A DNA stretch of 64,000 nt, taken from the NCBI GenBank assembly GCA_017481595.1, contig JAFUOY010000040.1, positions 1 through 64,000 on the forward strand. The letters are read 5' to 3'. This stretch comes from Clostridia bacterium (GTDB taxonomy: Bacteria; Bacillota; Clostridia; Oscillospirales; CAG-272). Made by a program: the position numbers and the translations under genes. The notes under the pieces are model-generated. The model was not told the origin of the DNA, ran no database searches, and was given only the letters and a program-made list of their open reading frames with translations. This document shows, piece by piece, positions 17,316 to 25,499 of the stretch (position 1 is its first letter; each line of letters opens with the position of its first letter).

Positions 17316-17351
17316 TGGTGTATTTCTCCTTTAAAATTTATTAGTATATAA

Positions 17352-17381
17352 ATTATATCATAAAGCAATGCACAATTTCAA
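17352..17381 (-). promoter_or_regulatory. Extended -10 promoter of fucO-rhaD
   Basis: Minus strand: TTGAAA (17381-17376), 18-base spacer, TATAAT (17357-17352) preceded by TGA (extended -10). The leader to the fucO start is about 30 bases. Confidence 0.8.
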
Positions 17382-17410
17382 GTAGATATTAAAAAATAAT
17401 GGAAATTAGA

Positions 17411-18268
17411 TTATAAGTCCACAGGTACGGCATCCTCACAGGCGACTACCTTACCGCTTACCTCAGTTGCTTTTTCAAGACAGGCATCAATGCTTTTTCC
17501 GCTAAGATATTCGGTCAAGAACACCGCGCCAAAGCTGTCCCCTGCGCCTACGGTGGAAAGGACCTTTACCTTTTTTGCAGGACAGAAATACGTCTTTTCA
17601 GTGCTTTTTTCATACACGTATGCGCCCTTTTCTCCACAGGTGTAAATAATAAGCTCAAGATTTTTAAATTCCTTGGTTATCAGATCAAGGCTTTTTGTAA
17701 CGTCTGAGAGCTTTGCCTTAACTATGCTTTCTGAAATATAGTTGAGCTCATCCTCGTTTATCTTTAATACTTGGCACACGGAAATTGCCCACCTTACCGT
17801 TTCCGCATTATAAAACGGAGAGCGCAAATTAAGGTCGCAAAGCACCACGCCCTTGTATTCCTTTAAAATTTCCTTAAGCACGTATCTGTTATTTTCGTAT
17901 CTTAAGGCAAGAGTGCCAAAGGAAACAGCATCAAAGCCGTGTAAGGATATTTTTTTGTCAAAATGTATGTAATCGTAAGAGGTGTCATTTTCTATTTTGT
18001 AGGTGGGAATGCCGTTTTTATCAAGTAAAACCGTACACGTCCCCGTAGATTTTTCAGAATTTACGGACACAAGCTCGATATTTACGCAAAGATGGTTAAG
18101 GATATCAAGGGCCTCCCTGCCAAGCTCATCGTCTCCGACGGATGACAGAAGATAGGATTCTGCCCCCGCCCTTGATGCGTGGGCGGCAAAATTAAGGGGA
18201 GCTCCGCCTATACATTTTTTATGGGGATATACGTCCCATATTATCTCGCCAAAGGACAATATTTTCAT
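17411..18268 (-). CDS. PfkB-family carbohydrate kinase (fructokinase-like)
   Basis: A 285-residue ribokinase-fold sugar kinase. Near the N-terminus is GEIIWDVYPHKKCIGGAPLNFAAHASRAGA, with the substrate-binding GGAP-N; at the C-terminus is STVGAGDSFGAVF, the ATP/anion-hole motif with the catalytic Asp. The pattern resembles fructokinases, but the substrate cannot be fixed. It follows the GDPD gene by 17 bases in a unit of Nif3-like, GDPD and kinase genes. Confidence 0.9.
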   Translation of the reverse strand: MKILSFGEIIWDVYPHKKCIGGAPLNFAAHASRAGAESYLLSSVGDDELGREALDILNHLCVNIELVSVNSEKSTGTCTVLLDKNGIPTYKIENDTSYDYIHFDKKISLHGFDAVSFGTLALRYENNRYVLKEILKEYKGVVLCDLNLRSPFYNAETVRWAISVCQVLKINEDELNYISESIVKAKLSDVTKSLDLITKEFKNLELIIYTCGEKGAYVYEKSTEKTYFCPAKKVKVLSTVGAGDSFGAVFLTEYLSGKSIDACLEKATEVSGKVVACEDAVPVDL

Positions 18269-18285
18269 CCACGTCCTCCGACTTT

Positions 18286-19296
18286 TTAACGGTAGCTGTC
18301 AAGAACGGACTTAAGAAGAAGGGGATCGTCCGTCATAATACAGTCGCATCCAAGCTCTATAAGCTCCCTCATGGTTTCCTCGTCATTTATAGTCCAATAC
18401 TGCACCGCAATGTTTCTTCTGTGGGCTCTTCTTACGTAGGTTTCCTTATCAAGCTTCAAGGTGATGCCCACGTCGTAATCGGTGGGTATCTGCAAGCAGG
18501 CAAAATCTCCGTTATCGAATATATTTACCTTAAACATCTGCGTAACTATAAATTTTGCAGCCGTGCCCATTGGCGCGCCCCTCATAATATTGGGGTATTT
18601 TGATTTCATTTCCGTTTCTATCTCATCGTGGAAGGTGCCGATAACTATTCTGTCCATATATGCGGGGTATTTCTGAAGGGTTTCGTAAAGTATCCTGCAC
18701 GCTTCAAAGCCTCTTTCTCCGCTATCCTTTATTTCCACGATAAACAAAAGCTCAGGGTTGGTCTGATAGAATTCCTCAAAGAGCTGATCGATGGTAGCGA
18801 TCTGAAGTCCCTTTGATGCAAGGTCCGTTTCACCCTTATAAATTCTTTCACCGCTTTTATCCTTGAAATAGTAGCCGAAATTATACTTTCTCAACTCCTC
18901 AAGAGTCATATCCTTTATGTAATGACGGTTTGTTTCATCCTTACAAAGCTCCTTTACCTCGTCAAGGGAGATATCTCCGTTTACATTACAGGTCTCGTCA
19001 ATATAATCGTCGTGGTTGTATACAAGATAGCCGTCCTTTGTAAGATAAAGGTCGCTTTCGATTATTTCCACGTTATAGGCTTTTACCGCTTCTCTGAAGG
19101 CGAGCATAGTGTTTTCTGGGTTGCACAAGCCTCCGCCCCTGTGGGCGGCAATCATAGGAAGCTGTCCCTTTTCCACGATAAAGGGATTATTTTCCACGTT
19201 ATCCCTCGGAGGAATAATATTTACCGTCAACAAAAATACAGTTATTACCAACAGTATGATGCCTATTATTCTTACGGCTTTTCTTTTTTTACTCAT
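18286..19296 (-). CDS. Membrane-anchored glycerophosphodiester phosphodiesterase
   Basis: A 336-residue protein. One N-terminal membrane helix (about residues 9-27) puts the enzyme on the outer face. The GDPD core begins at about 48: AHRGG (51-55), PENT (60-63), ESD and HDD for the metal and acid/base sites, and the terminal TINDEETMRELIELGCDCIMTDDP. These enzymes release glycerol 3-phosphate from glycerophosphodiesters, e.g. from phospholipid or teichoic acid turnover. A second GDPD domain is in the fusion gene at 23595-25232. Confidence 0.93.
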   Translation of the reverse strand: MSKKRKAVRIIGIILLVITVFLLTVNIIPPRDNVENNPFIVEKGQLPMIAAHRGGGLCNPENTMLAFREAVKAYNVEIIESDLYLTKDGYLVYNHDDYIDETCNVNGDISLDEVKELCKDETNRHYIKDMTLEELRKYNFGYYFKDKSGERIYKGETDLASKGLQIATIDQLFEEFYQTNPELLFIVEIKDSGERGFEACRILYETLQKYPAYMDRIVIGTFHDEIETEMKSKYPNIMRGAPMGTAAKFIVTQMFKVNIFDNGDFACLQIPTDYDVGITLKLDKETYVRRAHRRNIAVQYWTINDEETMRELIELGCDCIMTDDPLLLKSVLDSYR

Positions 19297-19346
19297 TTTT
19301 GTTTCTCCCTTACAATATATTTAAAAATCGGCAAGCAAGCTTCATT

Positions 19347-20144
19347 TTATTTTTTCTGTGTGTCTGTGTAGGTATATACCTCACCGCACTCTATATAGCG
19401 CGTTTCAAATTCATTTGCGTAGGCTTCCGTAAGTCTTTTTGCAAGGAGGCGCATTCCGTCCCTTTCGGAGCCGATATGTCCCATAACGATAAGGGTCTTG
19501 TTAAATCCAAGGGAGGCGGCATCTCTTGCATACTCGCCAAGCATCCACTCGCACGCCTCTCCCGTTAAAACGATTTCAACATCATCCCTCTTTAAAAGGT
19601 CGAATACGCCGCCGGGAGTGCCGAAGCAAGCCGCAATTTTTGTGGATTTTATATCTCTTGCCCCCGCAATACGAACGTGGGCAATGTTAAGATCCTTTTC
19701 CATTCTTTCCGCTAATTCAAGGGCGGTAAGTGCCTCGTCGGAGGTAAAAAGATAGGATGCGGAATAGGGTGTTTTTTCGATTTTGCCCTTAAGTCCGAGA
19801 TAGTATATCTCTCCCTCGGGGATCTGGTCAACGTCTCTGTGGTGCATATGATCGTGATAGCGATAAATTGTAATTCCGCTATTTTCAATAAGCTCTCTTT
19901 TGGCTTTGATAACGAGAGTTTCCTCCTTTACGACCTCCATATGGTCGTAGTAGGTGGGCTCGTGTACGATAAGCATATCCGCGCCCCAATCCTTCGCTTT
20001 TTTCACGGTATCAACGGTTGCAAACATTGTTACCGCTACCTTTTTAAGCTCCTTTTCGCCACTTCCCGCCTTTATGGTGTCGCAGGTCACCGCATCCGCG
20101 TGACCGCCTGCGTTTATTATGCTGATCAAGTCACAGGCTTTCAT
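19347..20144 (-). CDS. Nif3-like dinuclear metal-centre protein
   Basis: A 265-residue NIF3/YbgI-type protein. Metal-binding residues are visible in IVHEPTYYDH (His61, His68), the YHDHMH stretch (about 95-100) and GHIGSERDGM near the C-terminus, which supplies a further His and Glu. The family forms hexameric toroids with a dinuclear metal site; GTP cyclohydrolase-like or other hydrolytic roles have been proposed but are not firm. This is the short form, without the PII-like insertion. RBS AAGGAG precedes the start. Confidence 0.9.
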   Translation of the reverse strand: MKACDLISIINAGGHADAVTCDTIKAGSGEKELKKVAVTMFATVDTVKKAKDWGADMLIVHEPTYYDHMEVVKEETLVIKAKRELIENSGITIYRYHDHMHHRDVDQIPEGEIYYLGLKGKIEKTPYSASYLFTSDEALTALELAERMEKDLNIAHVRIAGARDIKSTKIAACFGTPGGVFDLLKRDDVEIVLTGEACEWMLGEYARDAASLGFNKTLIVMGHIGSERDGMRLLAKRLTEAYANEFETRYIECGEVYTYTDTQKK

Positions 20145-20233
20145 AATTCATATCTCCTTTTTACAAAACCAATTTATAGCAACCTTGTAATTTTTGAATA
20201 ATATTTGTGCAAATCGTTCGCAACTACTCATCC

Positions 20234-20269
20234 ACCGCTACGCGGTCCCCCTTCCCTCGCAAGGGAAGG
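20234..20269. repeat. Pair of short palindromes, REP-like dispersed repeat
   Basis: Two adjacent perfect palindromes: ACCGC-TAC-GCGGT (20234-20246) and CCTTCCCT-CGCA-AGGGAAGG (20250-20269), directly 3' of the orphan gene at 20278-21210. The layout resembles dispersed REP/MITE-type repeats of clostridial genomes. Only one copy is present here, so repetition in the genome is inferred. It may also end transcription of the minus-strand gene, although no T run follows. Confidence 0.55.
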
Positions 20270-20277
20270 CTATATCA

Positions 20278-21210
20278 TCAAAAATCGATTTCAAATATCA
20301 GCTTACTACTATTCTCTTTTCTTGCTTGCTTTTCCATATTATAGCTTCTGCCGCCGTCAATTTTCTTAGCGGTTGCATCTATTGCGCACGCAACCTTTTG
20401 AGACATTGTTGCAGAAAAAGCTCCTGACAATTCCATAACCTTTGACTTTATCGCGTTATCATTACCACAGCGCATTTCAATAAGCCCAAGAATATTTTCA
20501 TCGTGCGCATACCACTTAAGCTGAGGCCTTTGCGGAACGTTGTTGCCTTCAAAATATGAGATAGTTTTTCCGTTTCTTTGGTTTATCGTTCCTTTATCGC
20601 CTTGAGCGCTAAAGGATGCAGATGTTTTTACCAATCCGCTAATACCTACCTTAGCAGTTCCCGATTGCTTTGAGGAAGAAAATTCGGCGCTTGTTTCTAC
20701 TATTTCTATGGAACAGGATTTTGCACCTAAGGAATAAGCAATATGCTCAAGCTCAGCTATTTTTTCCTCGTGAGCTTTACTGAAAATACAATCCACCCTT
20801 AAGTAACGCTTTCTATCAAAATTATCAACGTAATATGTTGAATCACAGGTGGCGCTTGGAACAAACTCAATCCCACTATCATTAACCCACTCATCATACA
20901 AATAAAGCACTTCTATTCCGCTGCTGCTGTCCCTCCAGCCAATAGCTCCCTCACAAACATCTATATTCCTTCTGACCGCATCATCAACAATGACGATCAT
21001 ATTTGGAATATTAAAATCCTCGCTATGATACTGCTCCGGAAAAAGCGGGTTATATTTTTTCATTCTTTTTTCATAATCTGCGGTTTTCTTCTTTTCTGAA
21101 AAGGCAGTTGCACTGTTTTTTACATCCACAGCGACCTTTTTGCTTATATCAGATGCTTTTTTAAAAAATCCTGCTACCTTACCATTTTTTTCATTATTTT
21201 TGTTGTCCAT
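20278..21210 (-). CDS. Conserved-looking protein of unknown function
   Basis: A 310-residue protein that I do not recognise. There is no signal peptide and no membrane helix. It opens with a Lys-rich helical region (about residues 1-50), then an alpha/beta part (about 65-185: MIVIVDDAVRRN, GIEVLYLYDEW, YLRVDCIFSKAHEEKIAELEHIAYSLGAKSCSIEIVE split by loops), then a Ser/Gly/Ala-rich stretch with alternating pattern (about 190-225) and a long helical C-terminus with many small residues. RBS TAGGAG supports the start. It follows the CocE gene by 50 bases on the same strand. The alternating Ser/Ala-rich segment could be a beta hairpin; pore formation is only a speculation. Confidence 0.7.
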   Translation of the reverse strand: MDNKNNEKNGKVAGFFKKASDISKKVAVDVKNSATAFSEKKKTADYEKRMKKYNPLFPEQYHSEDFNIPNMIVIVDDAVRRNIDVCEGAIGWRDSSSGIEVLYLYDEWVNDSGIEFVPSATCDSTYYVDNFDRKRYLRVDCIFSKAHEEKIAELEHIAYSLGAKSCSIEIVETSAEFSSSKQSGTAKVGISGLVKTSASFSAQGDKGTINQRNGKTISYFEGNNVPQRPQLKWYAHDENILGLIEMRCGNDNAIKSKVMELSGAFSATMSQKVACAIDATAKKIDGGRSYNMEKQARKENSSKLIFEIDF

Positions 21211-21260
21211 CTCTTTCTCCTAAAATGTATTTTATATAGCAAATGTTATTTACGCGAATT

Positions 21261-22823
21261 TCATAAAACAGGTAAAATAATATAGGAATTTTTGAGGTCC
21301 ACCGTATTTTTTGCGATTTTTGTTGTAGTCTGCTCGCTATAAAGACCTTTATTATTGGTATGACGCACGTAGTGAGCCGAGTCAGCGGAGGAAATATCCA
21401 CACGGAGTCTTTCGTCCTTCTTTATTAAAAACGAATGCTCATCAAAGGTAAAATCAAGACTTACCTCCGTATTTGGAATATAATTTCCATGCTGAAACGC
21501 AAGGGTGGTAATATCGTCTCTCAGACCGTAATCCCCCTCTTTTTTCTCTATGCTTATCCTTACGTAGAAGCAGGTGTCCTCACAATCGGATGATACGGTC
21601 AGCCTTGCTCTCATCTTACCCTGAACTACTGTATCATTATCGAATTTCTCCGTATAAACAGATATTATATCATCACGCAAACCCACCTCATTCTGGAATT
21701 CAGCGCCGCCGAAATTACAACAAAGTCCTCCCTTGAATTTCGGTGGGTCGCTTGGATCGTAGGTGTAGGTTGTTTTTCCCTTTCCGAGGGTGAGAAAAAG
21801 ATCCTTTTCTGAGGAATAAAAATTATCCGTATACCATTTATTATCAAAGATACGGTAATACGTAACCTTACCTTTTTCAAAGCCGATGGACGTACCCTTT
21901 CTTATACTGTCAAACCAATCAATGGTGTATGATGCGCCAAATTTTTCCTTGCGCTTGCCCTTTTCAAATACTATGGCGTCCTTGTTCCAACCGTCGCCGT
22001 GGTCATAGGGAGACACAAGCAAAGCTGAATTATTGCGTGAGCGATCGCTCATTTTATTCCACATATCAAAAATGCCACCTGTGTATATATCGTAAAAGCC
22101 TGTAAAATACAAAACGGGAAATTCAAGATCTGTGGTTGCTCCCCTCGCATCTGCCCCTCCGCCGTGGGTCTGCCAAAAATCATCAATCGGACTTGGGGAC
22201 CTTAGCATCGCGTCAAAATCGCACACGTCCTCCGCAAAAACCGTTTTTGTAAAGTCGGTCAAGGGAAGCATTTCAAAGGAATTGCTATTGTAATTTTTCT
22301 CTTTTTTGGACTTTGCCTTGTACATTGTCACGTACCAGCTCGGCTGAAGCTCCTTCTTTAGTACTCCGTTACGGTAGCAAAGATTGTATCTTTCAGTATC
22401 CTGCACCCCAAAGATAGCGCCCTTAATATCCTTTCCGTAGGGCTGAGCGCAATAGTGGACGGAGGTAAGGTAGCTTGAGCCCATCAAATATATTTCCCCG
22501 TTATAGAAATCCTGCTCTCTTACCCAATTATAAAGGTTGTTTGAGTCCACACCCTCGTTTACATATGGTATACAGTCACCGTCGCTTTTTCCTCTGCCGC
22601 GACAATGCTGAATCACCATTGCGTAACCGCGGTCAAGCCACTCTACGCTTTCCCCTTTACAAAGGTCTACTATAAACTCCTCCGTTTTTTCCTCAAGCCA
22701 GTCAACGTAGGGTGTTCTGACGATGACGGTAGGGAATTTTCCCTCACCCTGTGGCAATAAAACCACGGTAAAGAGATTTATTTCGTTGGAAATCACGTAT
22801 TCAGAATAGGCCTTGTATTGCAT
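21261..22823 (-). CDS. CocE/NonD-family serine hydrolase (X-Pro dipeptidyl-peptidase-like)
   Basis: A 520-residue alpha/beta hydrolase with a C-terminal jelly-roll, as in cocaine esterase, glutaryl-7-ACA acylases and PepX-type peptidases. The nucleophile Ser is in MGSSYLTSV, the Asp in FTGFYDIYTGG and the His in PYDHGDGWN. The likely start is ATG 22823, four bases after AAGGAGAG; an ATG at 22838 overlaps that site and the upstream stop. There is no signal peptide, so it is cytoplasmic. Substrate unknown: an ester, amide or proline peptide is possible. Confidence 0.88.
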   Translation of the reverse strand: MQYKAYSEYVISNEINLFTVVLLPQGEGKFPTVIVRTPYVDWLEEKTEEFIVDLCKGESVEWLDRGYAMVIQHCRGRGKSDGDCIPYVNEGVDSNNLYNWVREQDFYNGEIYLMGSSYLTSVHYCAQPYGKDIKGAIFGVQDTERYNLCYRNGVLKKELQPSWYVTMYKAKSKKEKNYNSNSFEMLPLTDFTKTVFAEDVCDFDAMLRSPSPIDDFWQTHGGGADARGATTDLEFPVLYFTGFYDIYTGGIFDMWNKMSDRSRNNSALLVSPYDHGDGWNKDAIVFEKGKRKEKFGASYTIDWFDSIRKGTSIGFEKGKVTYYRIFDNKWYTDNFYSSEKDLFLTLGKGKTTYTYDPSDPPKFKGGLCCNFGGAEFQNEVGLRDDIISVYTEKFDNDTVVQGKMRARLTVSSDCEDTCFYVRISIEKKEGDYGLRDDITTLAFQHGNYIPNTEVSLDFTFDEHSFLIKKDERLRVDISSADSAHYVRHTNNKGLYSEQTTTKIAKNTVDLKNSYIILPVL

Positions 22824-22834
22824 AAATCTCTCCT

Positions 22835-23617
22835 TCATCCAAACACCTCTGCGGCGGCGACGATCTTAAGCTTATCCATATCTATCTTATCTCTGCCGTA
22901 GGCGTCTAAAAATCTGTCCGTATATTCGTTAGTTTTCAGGTTGAACCAAAGAGTCCACACGCCCCAAAACAGGTCGATATGTCTGTCTCCTATTCCTCCG
23001 TTGCCCACGTCAATAAAGCCCGAAAATTCCCAATTATCAAGCATTATATTGGGTAAGCAATAATCTCCGTGAATGAGGACCTCGTTTTTTAAAAGGTGCT
23101 TTCCCTTTTGAAGAACGTAATAGGCTTCCTCTCCGCTTTTATACCCGAAGCTGTCGGGAAACGCAGATTTATCGTAGTTATCCGTTTTATAGTTCTTTTC
23201 CGCAAGGGCAATATATTCTCCAACTCTATCCTTTACGGGACAATCCTCTGCCGAGGTTTCGTGAAGCATCCTTAATCTTTTTCCCATTATATCGGCAAGA
23301 CGCAATGGGTCTGCAAGGTAGTTATCAAGAGTACAATCCTCTCCTTTGACTCTTTTTGTAAGAAGATAATCCTTTTTATCGGATATATATGATATTACCT
23401 CTGCACCAAAGCCCTTTTTGCTAAAGTATTCCGTCATCCGAGCCTCGCGAAAAAGGGTATCCTTGGCGGCTGTTTTAAGAAAAATGCCCTCACCCGTGTC
23501 GATAAAATACACCCTTGCCTCGGGTGAGCAGGAGCTATCGTATACAGGAAAGTCCTTAAGCCACTCAAGACCGTTTGGGAGGAATAGGTCCTCCTTATTT
23601 ATCAAAATTCTTTTCAT
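22835..23617 (-). CDS. APH(3')-like aminoglycoside phosphotransferase family protein
   Basis: A 260-residue kinase-fold protein. HGDYCLPN (183-190, catalytic Asp185) and IDVGNGG (202-208, metal-binding Asp203) match APH(3') enzymes, including the 18-residue spacing between the two Asp residues. The length is that of APH(3') proteins. It could phosphorylate an aminoglycoside, but its place between a nitrilase-GDPD fusion and a CocE hydrolase suggests a metabolic small-molecule kinase is equally possible. The start overlaps the fusion gene by 23 bases. Confidence 0.85.
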   Translation of the reverse strand: MKRILINKEDLFLPNGLEWLKDFPVYDSSCSPEARVYFIDTGEGIFLKTAAKDTLFREARMTEYFSKKGFGAEVISYISDKKDYLLTKRVKGEDCTLDNYLADPLRLADIMGKRLRMLHETSAEDCPVKDRVGEYIALAEKNYKTDNYDKSAFPDSFGYKSGEEAYYVLQKGKHLLKNEVLIHGDYCLPNIMLDNWEFSGFIDVGNGGIGDRHIDLFWGVWTLWFNLKTNEYTDRFLDAYGRDKIDMDKLKIVAAAEVFG

Positions 23618-25232
23618 TGAGAATGTCCTTTACTCCATTATATACCGTAAGATAATCGTTTGTAAGAACGGTATCAATACCCATACTAAAATATTCTGCC
23701 GCCTCATTTGGATCGTCCGCATAAAACACGTTACACAAAATGCCCTTTGCGTGAGCCTTATCCACGCTTGCCTGATTGAAATAGGGCTTGAAAAGCTGTA
23801 CCTTGTACGCCCCAAGGTCTATGGCGCGGTCAACGATGGACATAGGGTCCTTATTACCGTCCCAGCCTACGCACACCATTATATCGGGGGCGTATTCCGT
23901 TACACGCCTTATCATTTCGTCATTGGTGGTCATAAAATAAACGTGCCTTACGCAATCGTATTTTCTTATAAGAGCGACGATTTCCTCCATTTTGGTCTCA
24001 GCCTGATGTTCATCCCATATCTTTACGTGGATATTCATTATTACTCTGCCTGCGAATTTTTGAAGAATTTCCTCAAGGGTGGGGATCCTCAAGCCCTTTA
24101 GTCTTTCGCTGTGCTTTATTCCGAAATCAAGCTCCAGAAGCTCCGCGTAGGTGCGGTCATATATTTTCCCCGTTCCGTCGCTTACCCTGTCGAGGGTACT
24201 GTCGTGGCAGGAAACGAGTACTCCGTCCTTCGTTGACCATATATCAAATTCAATTTCCTCAGCGCCGAGGGCTACCGCCGCGCCAAAGGCTACCACACTG
24301 TTTTCGGGAGCGACGGTGGAAAAGCCTCTGTGGGCGCAAAGGCGGGGATATTTCATAACCTCGTCAAAGGGGACTACGCTTGCTCCTCCGTTGCGGTACA
24401 GCCAGGGGCGTCTTCCCTCCTCTATGTATTCGTAATGGGATTTCATTCTGCCCATATGTCCCGCGGGCTTGTAATACTTTTTCGTCGGGTCAATTTCACA
24501 AACACCAAGCCCTACCCTGCTTTCCATATCAAGCAGCATTTCTCCCGCAGGGGATACCACCATACTGCAGCCGCAGAGGTAAGAGTCCTCCGACAATGAA
24601 ACGGAGGAACGGATAAGATAGGAATTCGTATTATAGCAAAGAAATTTATTTATTATCGAAAGGGCGCTGTGGGTATCGGTGCGCTGAAGTGAGCATCCGA
24701 TTATAACGTCCACGTTTTGCATAGCTATTTTTGCAAAATTCTCATAAAAGTAAAAATCGTAGCAGGTAAGAAAAGCAAAGCGGATATTTTCCATTTCCAA
24801 AACGTAGGGATCCGCCGTTTTGTAGCTGTATTCCACGTCAAGCTCGTGTCCGCCCTCGCGGTCCTTCTTAACCTCGCTGGGCGCGGGGTGCGCTTTAAAA
24901 TATTTTCCAACGATATTACCGCTTCTGTCTATGGCGTAGGTGGTATTGCGTATTCCCTTTTTAGTTTCATATCCGCAGTTTACAAACACCATAGCGTTGC
25001 ATTTTTTTGCGGTCATAACGGCTTTTTCAAGAATTACGCTTCCGTTTTTACGTACCGCATCGTAAAATCCGCCCTTACCCTTTACGTCGGCGGGAGCGTC
25101 GCTGTATTCGGGAAGAACTATAAGGTCAAGACTGTCATCGCATTTATCAAGCAGGGAGCAAAGCTCAAAAAAACAAGCATCAACGTCCCTTTCATCAAAG
25201 GAATAGTGGGGCTGAATAACGCATACCTTCAT
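23595..25232 (-). CDS. Nitrilase-superfamily / GDPD fusion protein
   Basis: A 545-residue, two-domain enzyme. Residues 1-270 are a carbon-nitrogen hydrolase with the Glu-Lys-Cys triad: E42 in LPEYSD, K113 in YFKAHPA, C157 in TCYDFYF. Residues 297-545 are a glycerophosphodiester phosphodiesterase domain: HRGF (301-304), PEN (309-311), EFD (328-330) and CHD (342-344), ending in MGIDTVLTNDY. Both active sites look intact. There is no signal peptide. The frame is continuous and the junction (about 270-296) is a plausible linker, so this is a true fusion. The GDPD part lacks an obvious anchor, unlike the enzyme at 18286-19296. Confidence 0.88.
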   Translation of the reverse strand: MKVCVIQPHYSFDERDVDACFFELCSLLDKCDDSLDLIVLPEYSDAPADVKGKGGFYDAVRKNGSVILEKAVMTAKKCNAMVFVNCGYETKKGIRNTTYAIDRSGNIVGKYFKAHPAPSEVKKDREGGHELDVEYSYKTADPYVLEMENIRFAFLTCYDFYFYENFAKIAMQNVDVIIGCSLQRTDTHSALSIINKFLCYNTNSYLIRSSVSLSEDSYLCGCSMVVSPAGEMLLDMESRVGLGVCEIDPTKKYYKPAGHMGRMKSHYEYIEEGRRPWLYRNGGASVVPFDEVMKYPRLCAHRGFSTVAPENSVVAFGAAVALGAEEIEFDIWSTKDGVLVSCHDSTLDRVSDGTGKIYDRTYAELLELDFGIKHSERLKGLRIPTLEEILQKFAGRVIMNIHVKIWDEHQAETKMEEIVALIRKYDCVRHVYFMTTNDEMIRRVTEYAPDIMVCVGWDGNKDPMSIVDRAIDLGAYKVQLFKPYFNQASVDKAHAKGILCNVFYADDPNEAAEYFSMGIDTVLTNDYLTVYNGVKDILNEKNFDK

Positions 25233-25387
25233 AAAAACACCTCTTTTGCGACATATTAGCCTGTCGTTCTTTCTTGCGGTCTTATATAATCAGTATATCA
25301 CACCCGTCCGGTTTTTTCAATATTTTAAGATGTCGCTTCGCCGTTTTTTTTGGTTTTACGATAAATTGTTTTTTATATATTTATATA

Positions 25388-25417
25388 TTGACAAACAGCG
25401 CAGAAGTATTATATAAT
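25388..25417 (+). promoter_or_regulatory. Consensus promoter of the aromatic 2-oxoacid oxidation operon
   Basis: TTGACA (25388-25393), 18-base spacer, TATAAT (25412-25417). The leader is about 75 bases and contains a 7-bp hairpin, GTTTTAC-TGTG-GTAAAAC (25440-25457), before the RBS (AAAGGTGA, 25486-25493). No known riboswitch or T-box pattern was seen. Confidence 0.9.
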
Positions 25418-25499
25418 AGTTGTATCTTTTTATTTTTAGGTTTTACTGTGGTAAAACGCTAAAACAAAGTTAATATTTATTCAGTAAAGGTGACATAAA

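Noticed and set aside
22835..23617. Acquired antibiotic resistance gene
   Set aside because: No mobile element, repeat or base-composition break surrounds it; overlaps with both neighbours favour a resident operon gene.
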